NCBI GenBank assembly: GCA_903917305.1 | Contig: CAIXAA010000559.1 | Location: 1 to 5,172, forward strand | Reading direction: 5' to 3' | Origin: an uncultured Myxococcales bacterium | GTDB lineage: Bacteria; Myxococcota_A; UBA9042 | DNA length: 5,172 bases | In this document: piece after piece, positions 1-5,172 of the stretch | How positions within the stretch are numbered: position 1 is the stretch's first letter | Layout: the number at the start of each line of letters is the position of its first letter | Notes under the pieces: generated by a model | Told to the model about the DNA's origin: nothing | What the model saw: the letters and a program-made list of their open reading frames with translations, nothing else | Database searches by the model: none | Translations under genes and position numbers: made by a program

Positions 1-2
1 GC

Positions 3-1844
3 GCCGAATGGCCCGTGTGCTGCGTGACTTACGCGGGCGAGGGCTATTGCTTGAAGCAGGTCGGCGCGACGACGTGCGGCGCGCAGGACAAGACGCCGGG
101 CCAAAGCTGCGTCACCGGCGGGCAGAGCGACTGCACCACCGGCTCCGGCAACTGGTGTTTCCAACAGGGCAATCAGGCACAATGCGTCCAAGGCTGCACG
201 GCCAGCGGCGACGCCTGCCCTGCCGGCACCGCCTGCCAGGTCTTTCCGGGCGGCGGCGGCTGCCTGCCGTTCACGGCCGGCGTCAAGGACGGCACGCCTT
301 GCGCCGGCAAGGCCATCGGCGGCTGCGGCAAGGGCGCGTATTGCATCGAGAATACCCCTGGAGATTCGCTCGCCTACTGTGCGACCGGCTGCAAGACCGA
401 CGCGGAGTGCGGCACCGGCCTGGCTTGCACCAGCTTTGGCGCGGCGGAGGGCGCCTGCATCAAGTACGGCGACCGGCCGGCGGGAAAGAACTGCGCGGAC
501 GACCGCTTCTCGTGCGCCAAGGGCCTGTGGTGCGTCGGCGGCGACAGCGCGGACGCCGTCTGCACGCCGCAATGCACGGTCGACGCCAACTGCGACAGCT
601 TCGCGGCGGCGGTGGCGGAGGGATTGGCCTACTGCGCCAAGAGCGCCGGCTCGGCAGTCGGCGTGTGCTACCCCAAAGGCATCACGAACAATGGAGATTC
701 CTGCGACAAGGATCCCTACGACTGCGCGGCGGGCTACTACTGCATGGGCGGCTATGACACCTGGGATCCCAACGCCTACTGCCAGAAGAGCTGCGGCGGC
801 GGCACCGACGGTGCGTGCCCCACTGGCTCCAAATGCATCGTCTATTCTGCCGATTACAGCGGTTGCCAGGTCGAGGGCTTCAAGGGCCAGGGCGAGAGCT
901 GCGCCGGCAACCCGACCTCCTGCATGGCCGGCTCCTTCTGCGTCGGCGCGATCGGCAAGGAAGTGTGCATGCTGCAATGCAAAGTCGGCGGCAGCGACTG
1001 CCCCTCCGGCACGTGGTGCGCCGCGTACGGCGACGGCAAGCTCGGCGTGTGCATGGGCGGCGGCGCGATCGCCGTAGGACAGCCTTGTGGCGCAAATCCA
1101 TGGGGTTGCATGCCATACTCGTTCTGCGAAGGCTACGGCGCCACCAAGGACGCGGTGTGCATCGCGGCGTGCGGCGGCAGCGGCGCGTGCCCCAACGGCA
1201 CGGACTGCAAGGACTTTGGCCAGGCTGGCAAGTACTGCGAGCCGGCCGGCAAGAAGACGCAGGGACAGAGCTGCGTCGACGACGGCAACAGCTGCGCGCC
1301 GGGCCATGTGTGCATCTCGAAGGACACGCCGCAGGCCATGTGCTCCAAGCAGTGCAAATCAGACGCGGAATGCGCCAGCGGCGAGTGGTGCGGCATCGGC
1401 AAGTGGGGCGGCTATTGCCTGCCCGACGGCGCCATCCAGAAGAACGGGATCTGCTACCAGAATCCGTGGGGCTGCGCCAAGGGCCTGATTTGCCTGGGCG
1501 ATGCCTCCTCGAACCCCGGCGCGTTCTGCGCGGCGGAGTGCAGCGGCTTTGCCAGCCTGTGCGCCGCGGACGAGAAGTGCGAGTACCTGGGCGGCGGTCA
1601 GTCGTGGTGCTTCAAGACCGGCAAGTTGCCACACGGCAGCATTTGCTATGAAGATCCGCAAGGTTGCGACCCGACGACGCTGTGCATCAAGGGCTCCCCG
1701 GAGCCCACCTGCCTGCAGACCTGCGGCGTCGGCAAGCCAGACTGCCCGGCGGACAGCCCGTGCACGTACTTCGTCGGCTCGGCGCTCAAGCTGTGCGTTC
1801 CCAAGGGATTCACCCCGTTTGGCAGCATCCGGGTGCCGTTCTGA
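3..1844 (+). CDS. Tandem eight-cysteine-module secreted protein (5' end missing)
   Basis: Function is not recognised; it is probably an exported, disulfide-stabilised surface or matrix protein. The frame is open to the left window edge (first full codon at 3; A-E-W-P precede the GTG at 15), so the true start and any signal peptide are missing and the GTG is not a credible start. The visible 613 residues contain 76 cysteines. Counting residues from the GTG, nine modules begin at G29, G93, G157, G227, G293, G355, G417, G478 and G541, each with eight cysteines spaced roughly C-x7-C-x5-C-x8-12-C-x3-C-x5-7-C-x5-C-x8-10-C, then 11 residues (12 in one case) to the next module. No membrane segment, catalytic motif or sorting signal is seen, and the protein ends just after the last module (GSIRVPF). 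The stop overlaps the next gene's ATG by one base, which suggests one transcript. The reading frame is secure; the function is unknown. Confidence 0.93.
   Translation, partial: AEWPVCCVTYAGEGYCLKQVGATTCGAQDKTPGQSCVTGGQSDCTTGSGNWCFQQGNQAQCVQGCTASGDACPAGTACQVFPGGGGCLPFTAGVKDGTPCAGKAIGGCGKGAYCIENTPGDSLAYCATGCKTDAECGTGLACTSFGAAEGACIKYGDRPAGKNCADDRFSCAKGLWCVGGDSADAVCTPQCTVDANCDSFAAAVAEGLAYCAKSAGSAVGVCYPKGITNNGDSCDKDPYDCAAGYYCMGGYDTWDPNAYCQKSCGGGTDGACPTGSKCIVYSADYSGCQVEGFKGQGESCAGNPTSCMAGSFCVGAIGKEVCMLQCKVGGSDCPSGTWCAAYGDGKLGVCMGGGAIAVGQPCGANPWGCMPYSFCEGYGATKDAVCIAACGGSGACPNGTDCKDFGQAGKYCEPAGKKTQGQSCVDDGNSCAPGHVCISKDTPQAMCSKQCKSDAECASGEWCGIGKWGGYCLPDGAIQKNGICYQNPWGCAKGLICLGDASSNPGAFCAAECSGFASLCAADEKCEYLGGGQSWCFKTGKLPHGSICYEDPQGCDPTTLCIKGSPEPTCLQTCGVGKPDCPADSPCTYFVGSALKLCVPKGFTPFGSIRVPF
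99..1820 (+). repeat. Nine tandem eight-Cys protein modules
   Basis: Each module opens with G-x-x-C or G-x-C, and many carry a D/S/G-C-A-x-G-x-x-C segment. The fourth and fifth cysteines are always separated by three residues (TPQC, SKQC, LQTC types), and a G-x-W/A-C motif is common at the seventh cysteine. Modules start near 99, 291, 483, 693, 891, 1077, 1263, 1446 and 1635. The repeat is visible at protein level, while the DNA copies are well diverged, so this is an old duplication series. An even cysteine count per module suggests four internal disulfides, which is inference. Confidence 0.9.
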
Positions 1845-2317
1845 TGCCCGACCAGGAGCACAGCCCCCACAAGGCCACGGTGCGCAGCATCGCGGGCCAG
1901 GCGCACGTGCCGCTGGGTGAGGCGATCGCGCGCTTGCAGCAGGCGGGCTTCGCGGTCAAGCACCCGAGCAACAAGCTGGAAGGCCAGGCGCTGCGCGACG
2001 CGCGGGAGCTGCTGGGTCTGCGCGCCTGGGGCGACAAGCCGCCGCCGGCCCGGCGCCTGACGCGGAGCGAGCTGATCGTGCAATGCCTGAGGCCGCTGCG
2101 CGAAAAAGGCAAGGTGGGAAAGACGCATACGTCGCCGATCGAGCACGTGTACGGGCACGGGATTCCCGACCACCAGAAGGACGAAGCGCGCGAGCTGGTC
2201 GACGAGCTGGTCACGGCGGGCTTCCTGCTCGAGAAGCCGAGCCAGGGGCGGCGGCACGTGTGGCTGAGCCAGGCGGGGCTGGCACGGCTGGCGGCGGCGG
2301 AGACGGACGTGGGCTAG
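1844..2317 (+). CDS. IF2_N-like plus winged-helix small protein (hypothetical)
   Basis: This 157-residue protein is probably cytoplasmic, with no signal peptide, no membrane segment and one cysteine. Residues about 12-58 (V-R-S-I-A-G ... P-L-G-E-A-I-A-R-L-Q-Q-A-G-F-A-V-K ... S-N-K-L-E) resemble the short helical domain at the N-terminus of translation initiation factor IF2, here detached from any GTPase. After a Pro/Arg linker (66-71), residues about 73-150 read like a winged helix: helix RSELIVQCLRPLREKG, a helix ending in ELVTAGFLLEKP, a wing SQGRRHVWLS, then a closing helix AGLARLAAAE. The ATG at 1844 is chosen because it overlaps the preceding TGA by one base and is the only in-frame Met; no strong Shine-Dalgarno precedes it, so translation by coupling is likely. 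A nucleic-acid-binding or regulatory role is inferred. Both domain calls rest on pattern reading only, and the C-terminal call is somewhat firmer. Confidence 0.82.
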   Translation: MPDQEHSPHKATVRSIAGQAHVPLGEAIARLQQAGFAVKHPSNKLEGQALRDARELLGLRAWGDKPPPARRLTRSELIVQCLRPLREKGKVGKTHTSPIEHVYGHGIPDHQKDEARELVDELVTAGFLLEKPSQGRRHVWLSQAGLARLAAAETDVG

Positions 2318-2329
2318 CCGCTGCGCACC

Positions 2330-2358
2330 TTGCCCTGTCGGCACGCCCAGCGTAACCT
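2330..2358 (+). promoter_or_regulatory. Weak sigma70-like promoter candidate
   Basis: TTGCCC at 2330-2335 and TAACCT at 2353-2358 are separated by 17 bases, the optimal sigma70 spacing, 23 bases before the lipoprotein start. The match is modest (4/6 and 3/6), and short hexamers arise by chance in any 64-base gap. Transcription from here would start near 2365, after the 5' arm of the nearby hairpin, so promoter and hairpin would not act on the same transcript. Confidence 0.2.
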
Positions 2359-2375
2359 CCTGCGCCTTGGAGGTT
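2354..2375 (+). promoter_or_regulatory. Hairpin sequestering the lipoprotein Shine-Dalgarno
   Basis: AACCTCC (2354-2360) and GGAGGTT (2369-2375) form a perfect 7-bp stem with an 8-base loop (TGCGCCTT). The 3' arm contains the whole GGAGG ribosome binding site of the gene starting at 2382, and the 5' arm CCTCC is a literal anti-Shine-Dalgarno. In RNA read through from the upstream genes this would hide the site and lower translation. The 3' arm runs into TTTTCTC, so the same structure could act as a weak intrinsic terminator for the upstream pair. The pairing is seen directly; the role is inferred. Confidence 0.5.
2369..2373 (+). promoter_or_regulatory. Shine-Dalgarno site that fixes the start at 2382
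   Basis: A full GGAGG core lies 8 bases before the ATG at 2382. It decides against the longer reading from the TTG at 2367, which would put the ribosome binding site inside the coding region and add five residues ahead of a standard lipoprotein signal sequence. Confidence 0.85.
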
Positions 2376-2381
2376 TTCTCG

Positions 2382-2720
2382 ATGCGAAAGTTGTTGTTCG
2401 CCGTTGTGCTCCTGGCCGCCTGCTCCAGCGAAGCGCTCACCACGCCCGGCAAAGGCCTCGGCGCCTCCTGCAGCACCGCCGCGGAGTGCAAGCCAGGCCT
2501 GTCCTGCGTCGACCCCAAAGCGCACTTCGTCGCGCAGACCGCCACGTGCTCCGGCGCGATAGCCGCCGGCGCGCTGACCATCTGCTCGATTCCGTGCGAT
2601 CTCGCTGCCGACTGCAGCGCGTGGGGCGCCGACAGCACGTGTTCGCGTTTTGGCTGCGAGAAGAACGACTTCTGCCTGGGCCCGGCGAAGAGCGCCGCGA
2701 TGCCCGGCAAGACGCCCTGA
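2382..2720 (+). CDS. Small Cys-rich lipoprotein
   Basis: This 112-residue protein begins M-R-K-L-L-F-A-V-V-L-L-A-A-C, a short type II signal peptide with lipobox LAAC and lipidated Cys14. Ser-Ser follows (no Asp at +2), consistent with an outer-membrane lipoprotein. The mature part has ten more cysteines (30, 36, 42, 56, 68, 72, 78, 87, 92, 98). The runs G-A-S-C-x5-C-x5-C and C-x3-C-x5-C-x8-C match the order and spacing of the modules in the large protein ending at 1844, so it looks like a single-module relative with an added cysteine pair. The start is supported by GGAGG 8 bases upstream. It lies 64 bases after the preceding gene on the same strand and ends 10 bases from a convergent gene's stop. 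Its specific function is not recognised; an envelope role is likely. Confidence 0.9.
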   Translation: MRKLLFAVVLLAACSSEALTTPGKGLGASCSTAAECKPGLSCVDPKAHFVAQTATCSGAIAAGALTICSIPCDLAADCSAWGADSTCSRFGCEKNDFCLGPAKSAAMPGKTP

Positions 2721-2730
2721 CCGACCTGCC

Positions 2731-5172
2731 TTACGGCGCGCACTTCTGCGGGGCGTCGAGGGCGCAGAACGAGCAGAAGTCCGCGCACGCCGTGCCGGTG
2801 GCCGTGCAGCTGCAGGCGTCCAACGTGTGGCCGCAGCGGTGCTTGCAGCTCGCCGCCGTGCAGATCCCGTCCGTCTGGTCGCAGGTCTGGCCGCCGCTGC
2901 AGGTGCCGCAGGTGCCGCCGCAGCCGTCCGCGCCGCAGGTCTTGCCCGTGCACTGCGGCACGCAAGGCGTGACGTTCAGGACGTAATCGGCGCCGTACTG
3001 CGTGGAACCGTCGACGACGATGAACGACGTCTGGCCGGCCTTGCCAGGAACCTTGACCGGCTCCGGGCCGGTGATGATCCCAGAGCAGGACTTGTCGATC
3101 TGGCTGCAGTCGCCGACCACGTACGCCTGCTTGCCGAGGACCTGCACGTTGAACATGCCGTCTTTCTTGGGTGTGTAGCCGTAGACGATGTCTGGGGCGC
3201 CCGCGCCGACGGTGACTGAGTTTTGCATGGCGCCGCACGCGGTGCCGAACGGCAAGCTGTACAGGTCGGTGGCGAGCTGCGTCGAACCTGCGTTGCTGAA
3301 CGGCAATCCCGCGATGGGCCACGCAGCGCTGCACGTGTTGCCGACGACGCTGTACTCGTCCACGCATTGGCCGCTGCCGTTGCACGCCTTGCCGCCGGGG
3401 CAGCCGCCGCACGTGCCGCCGCAGCCGTCCGAGCCGCAGGCGATGCCCAGGCAGCTGGCCTGGCAAGTGTCGATCTTCAGGTTGAAGCTGCCCTGGTCCG
3501 TGGCGGTCACGCCGTCGACGATGATGGTGTACGGCGTGAGGCCCTGGAGCTTGACGTGGAGGACGTGCGTGGTCGCCGACACGAGCGCGTTGGTGGCGCC
3601 GACGCAGTCCGACGGCGAGCCGTCGCAGCTCTCGCGGACGTAGATGGCGGCGTTGAAGCCGGTCACGGTGATGGTGTAGGTGCCGGCCCAGATGGGCGTG
3701 AAGGTGAACGTGGCATCCGGTGCGCCGAGGCCGACTTGCGCGGGGACGCCGCACAGGTTCTGGAAGTCGTCGGAGAGACCGGCCGTCGTGGCGCTGACGT
3801 CGACGGGCACGCCGGGCGTCAGGATGGTGGGGAACGCGCAGTTGTTGCCCAGCAGCAAGTCGGGGTTGACGCACTGCCCGGACACGCACGCATCGCCGCC
3901 GCCGCAGCTGCCGCACGAACCGCCGCAGGTGTCATCGCCGCAGCCGGCGCCGGCGCAGTTGGGGATGCAGTCCTGCTCGACCTTGAGCGTGTACGGGCCG
4001 ACGTCCCCGGGGTGCAAGCCGTCGACTACAATGAAGTACGCGGTGCCGGCCATGAAGTTGGTCTTGAGCGTGCCGCCGTTGCCTTCGTTGTAGAGGTCGC
4101 CGCTGTAGGCCTCGCATTGGTTGGCGATGTCGGCGCAGGAAGTCGTGACGTAGAGCGCGGTCGGCATGTTGGTGCCGACGGCGATGGGCAGCAGGCTGAT
4201 CTTGTACAGGCCGCTCTTGGCAGGCGTGAACGAGTACACCGCGTCCGGCATCGTGATGCCGTGGTACGCGCCGGGTCCGGGGCACTCGCCGGTGGTCCAC
4301 AGGCTGTCGGTCATGCCGACCGTGGAGCTGGTCTTGGTGAATGGCACCGCATCGATGACGAACGGTGAAGCGCAGGTGTCGCCTAGCGTGGGCGCCGAGA
4401 CGCACTGGCCGGTGGCGTCGCACGCCTTGTCCGCCGGGCAGGTGCCGCACGCCAGGCCGACGCCGTCCCAACCGCACGCCTTGCCGCTGCACTGCGGCTT
4501 GGGGATGCATCCATAGGCGCCGGTCTTGACCGACAAGCCGCAATAGTCCTTGCCGCCGCTGACAAAGCCGCAGTCCGTCGAGTAGGTCGCGTTGCCCGTG
4601 CAGATCTCGAACAGGTTGTTGTTCTCGCACTGGCCCAGCTGATTGACGCTGATGCACTTCGCCGCCGATCCCTGGCAGATGTTGGCGCCCTTGTCGCTGC
4701 CGCACGTCGCCCAATCGGCGCAGGTGCCGCACGTCGCCTTGACGTCGATGCACTTGAAGTCCGTGGAGCAGCCCTTGCCCGAATCGCACGTGCCGCAGCT
4801 GCCGCCGACGCCGTCCGGGCCGCACGACTTGCCCGTGCAGTCCGCGGGCGGCAGGCACGCGGCCTGGAGGATGACGTCGTTCTTGTAGCAAGCGTAGCCC
4901 TTGCCGAGTGTGGCGCAGTCCAGCGACGCCAGTTCGCCGTCGCCCGGCATGGGACCGCTGGGCTGGCAACCCGTCATCAGCTTGCCGTCCGCGCCGCAGG
5001 CCAGCGGATTGCTGTACGGGCTGCAGGCAGCCCCGGTGCACCAAGGACCCACGCCGCTGCACGTCGTGCCGGGCGCGCAGACACCGCAGGCCGTGCACTT
5101 GCCGGCGCCATCGCAGAAAAGGCCGCTGCCGCACACGCACGGCTTGCCGCAGCCGTCGTCGGCGCAGCTGCC
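2731..5172 (-). CDS. Multidomain Cys-rich secreted protein with PPC-like beta domains (5' end missing)
   Basis: The frame is open from the right window edge to a TAA at 2731-2733, giving 813 visible residues; the real start and signal peptide lie beyond 5172. The GTG at 5136 is not a likely start, because Cys-linker sequence (DDGCGKPC) continues upstream of it. About 82 cysteines are present. Domain order, numbering from that GTG: partial Cys linker; Cys-rich domain 38-98; linker A 99-130; a short Cys stretch; Cys-rich domain 161-213; linker B 215-246; beta domain 249-388; linker C 389-423; beta domain 424-557; linker D 558-592; beta domain 593-724; linker E 725-760; Cys-rich tail 761-801. 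The beta domains share Y/F-x-F/Y-T-P, L/I-Y-V-x3-C-x6-C or its equivalent, an F/T-I-V-V-D-G type strand and a closing Y-T-L-K-V type strand, as in bacterial pre-peptidase C-terminal (PPC) domains. No protease or other catalytic domain is visible. It is probably secreted or surface-attached; the role is unknown. Confidence 0.92.
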   Translation of the reverse strand, partial: GSCADDGCGKPCVCGSGLFCDGAGKCTACGVCAPGTTCSGVGPWCTGAACSPYSNPLACGADGKLMTGCQPSGPMPGDGELASLDCATLGKGYACYKNDVILQAACLPPADCTGKSCGPDGVGGSCGTCDSGKGCSTDFKCIDVKATCGTCADWATCGSDKGANICQGSAAKCISVNQLGQCENNNLFEICTGNATYSTDCGFVSGGKDYCGLSVKTGAYGCIPKPQCSGKACGWDGVGLACGTCPADKACDATGQCVSAPTLGDTCASPFVIDAVPFTKTSSTVGMTDSLWTTGECPGPGAYHGITMPDAVYSFTPAKSGLYKISLLPIAVGTNMPTALYVTTSCADIANQCEAYSGDLYNEGNGGTLKTNFMAGTAYFIVVDGLHPGDVGPYTLKVEQDCIPNCAGAGCGDDTCGGSCGSCGGGDACVSGQCVNPDLLLGNNCAFPTILTPGVPVDVSATTAGLSDDFQNLCGVPAQVGLGAPDATFTFTPIWAGTYTITVTGFNAAIYVRESCDGSPSDCVGATNALVSATTHVLHVKLQGLTPYTIIVDGVTATDQGSFNLKIDTCQASCLGIACGSDGCGGTCGGCPGGKACNGSGQCVDEYSVVGNTCSAAWPIAGLPFSNAGSTQLATDLYSLPFGTACGAMQNSVTVGAGAPDIVYGYTPKKDGMFNVQVLGKQAYVVGDCSQIDKSCSGIITGPEPVKVPGKAGQTSFIVVDGSTQYGADYVLNVTPCVPQCTGKTCGADGCGGTCGTCSGGQTCDQTDGICTAASCKHRCGHTLDACSCTATGTACADFCSFCALDAPQKCAP
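2734..2856 (-). other. C-terminal eight-Cys tail, somatomedin-B-like at its start
   Basis: The last 41 residues contain C-x3-C-G-x5-C-x-C-x6-C-x3-C-x2-C-x7-C. The C-x3-C-G and C-x-C elements and the total of eight cysteines recall somatomedin-B-type knots, which occur in secreted proteins of deltaproteobacteria, but the adjacent CC pair typical of that family is missing. The family assignment is therefore weak; it may be a different compact disulfide domain capping the protein. Confidence 0.35.
2857..4494 (-). repeat. Alternating Cys-linker and PPC-like beta-domain array
   Basis: Linkers lie at 4399-4494 (B), 3868-3972 (C), 3361-3465 (D) and 2857-2964 (E); beta domains lie at 3973-4392, 3466-3867 and 2965-3360. 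Matching cysteines recur every 178, 168 and 167 residues. Linkers C, D and E share C-x3-C-x4-C-G-x-D-x-C-G-G-x-C-x2-C-x5-C-x5/6-C with eight cysteines each. Each beta domain carries four cysteines at equivalent places, including one C-x6-C hairpin. The modular repeat is clear; the PPC name is inferred from motifs. Confidence 0.8.
2905..3440 (-). repeat. 35-base near-identical direct repeat pair, 501 bases apart
   Basis: Positions 2905-2939 and 3406-3440 match at 33 of 35 bases. The offset is exactly 167 codons, and both copies encode the CGxDGCGGTCG core of linkers D and E. The neighbouring beta domains are much more diverged at DNA level. This fits recent duplication, gene conversion, or strong constraint on Gly/Cys codons. 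Confidence 0.75.
4399..5022 (-). repeat. Duplicated Cys-rich domain plus linker unit
   Basis: Two units share the same cysteine order: C-x8-C-x9-C-x16-C-x8-C-x10-C-x5-C in the first (numbering from the GTG at 5136, C38 to C100) and C-x8-C-x8-C-x9-C-x9-C-x10-C-x5-C in the second (C161 to C216). Each has an internal S-x-D-C (SLDC, STDC), ends in C-L/I-P and runs into a linker of the G-K-x-C-G-x-D-G-V-G type (A at 4747-4842, B at 4399-4494). A short extra Cys stretch (residues 131-160) sits between the units. The domain family is not recognised. Confidence 0.7.

Noticed and set aside
8..757. ATG-initiated frame near the left edge
   Set aside because: It is Arg/Leu/Gly-rich and overlaps the frame with nine regular cysteine modules, which is clearly the coding one.
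1664..1843. 60-codon upstream extension of the winged-helix gene
   Set aside because: It would overlap the end of the upstream repeat protein, and the sequence before the ATG at 1844 is low-complexity shadow. The TGATG junction is the natural start.
2367..2381. TTG start giving five more residues on the lipoprotein
   Set aside because: The GGAGG at 2369-2373 is ideally placed for the ATG at 2382, and the signal peptide is canonical from that Met.
1646..3916. Minus-strand open frame of about 756 codons crossing three genes
   Set aside because: Its translation is Arg/His/Gly-rich and low in domain signal, and it runs antisense to or out of frame with four well-supported genes. Long stop-free shadows are expected at this GC content.
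3223..4368. Plus-strand open frame of about 381 codons opposite the large minus gene
   Set aside because: It is an Ala/Arg/Val-rich antisense shadow with no ribosome binding site or recognisable domain.
2857..4842. Spaced repeats on the minus strand considered as a CRISPR-like array
   Set aside because: Repeats are irregular in sequence and spaced hundreds of bases apart, and they encode Cys linkers in frame within a single protein.
3932..5140. Second minus-strand frame of about 402 codons inside the large minus gene
   Set aside because: It is an Arg-rich shifted reading of the same DNA, whereas the chosen frame shows ordered Cys modules and beta domains.

Overview
The window is GC-rich bacterial DNA that is almost entirely coding. 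It looks like a predatory or gliding deltaproteobacterium-type organism (Myxococcota or a relative such as Bradymonadota). The grounds are the strong G/C preference at third codon positions, a bacterial lipobox and Shine-Dalgarno site, and very Cys/Gly-rich secreted repeat proteins with the 'C-x-G-x-x-CG-x-DGCGG-x-CG-x-C' linker style known from those lineages. The placement is inference from style; no marker gene is present. No gene symbol can be assigned to any gene here.

Layout: (1) Positions 3-1844 (+) hold the 3' part of a large extracellular-type protein built from nine complete tandem modules of about 62-70 residues, each with exactly eight cysteines, plus the end of a tenth. (2) Positions 1844-2317 (+) hold a 157-residue cytoplasmic-looking protein whose start overlaps the previous stop by one base (TGATG). 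It resembles a translation initiation factor IF2 N-terminal-type domain joined to a winged helix. (3) Positions 2318-2381 are a 64-base gap with a perfect 7-bp hairpin that buries the next gene's Shine-Dalgarno sequence. (4) Positions 2382-2720 (+) hold a 112-residue lipoprotein with one Cys-rich module that appears related to those of gene 1. (5) Positions 2731-5172 (-) hold the 3' part (813 codons) of a second large Cys-rich protein, convergent with the lipoprotein and separated from it by only 10 bases. Its modules are two Cys-rich domains, each followed by a Cys linker, then three beta-sandwich (PPC-like) domains alternating with Cys linkers, and a Cys-rich tail.

Three of the four genes encode disulfide-rich envelope or secreted proteins, so the locus probably specifies cell-surface or matrix components. 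The fourth gene, a putative nucleic-acid-binding protein translationally coupled to the first, is the odd one out. No enzyme active site, RNA gene, mobile element or CRISPR array is visible. Both large genes lack their 5' ends, so their signal peptides and promoters lie outside the window.
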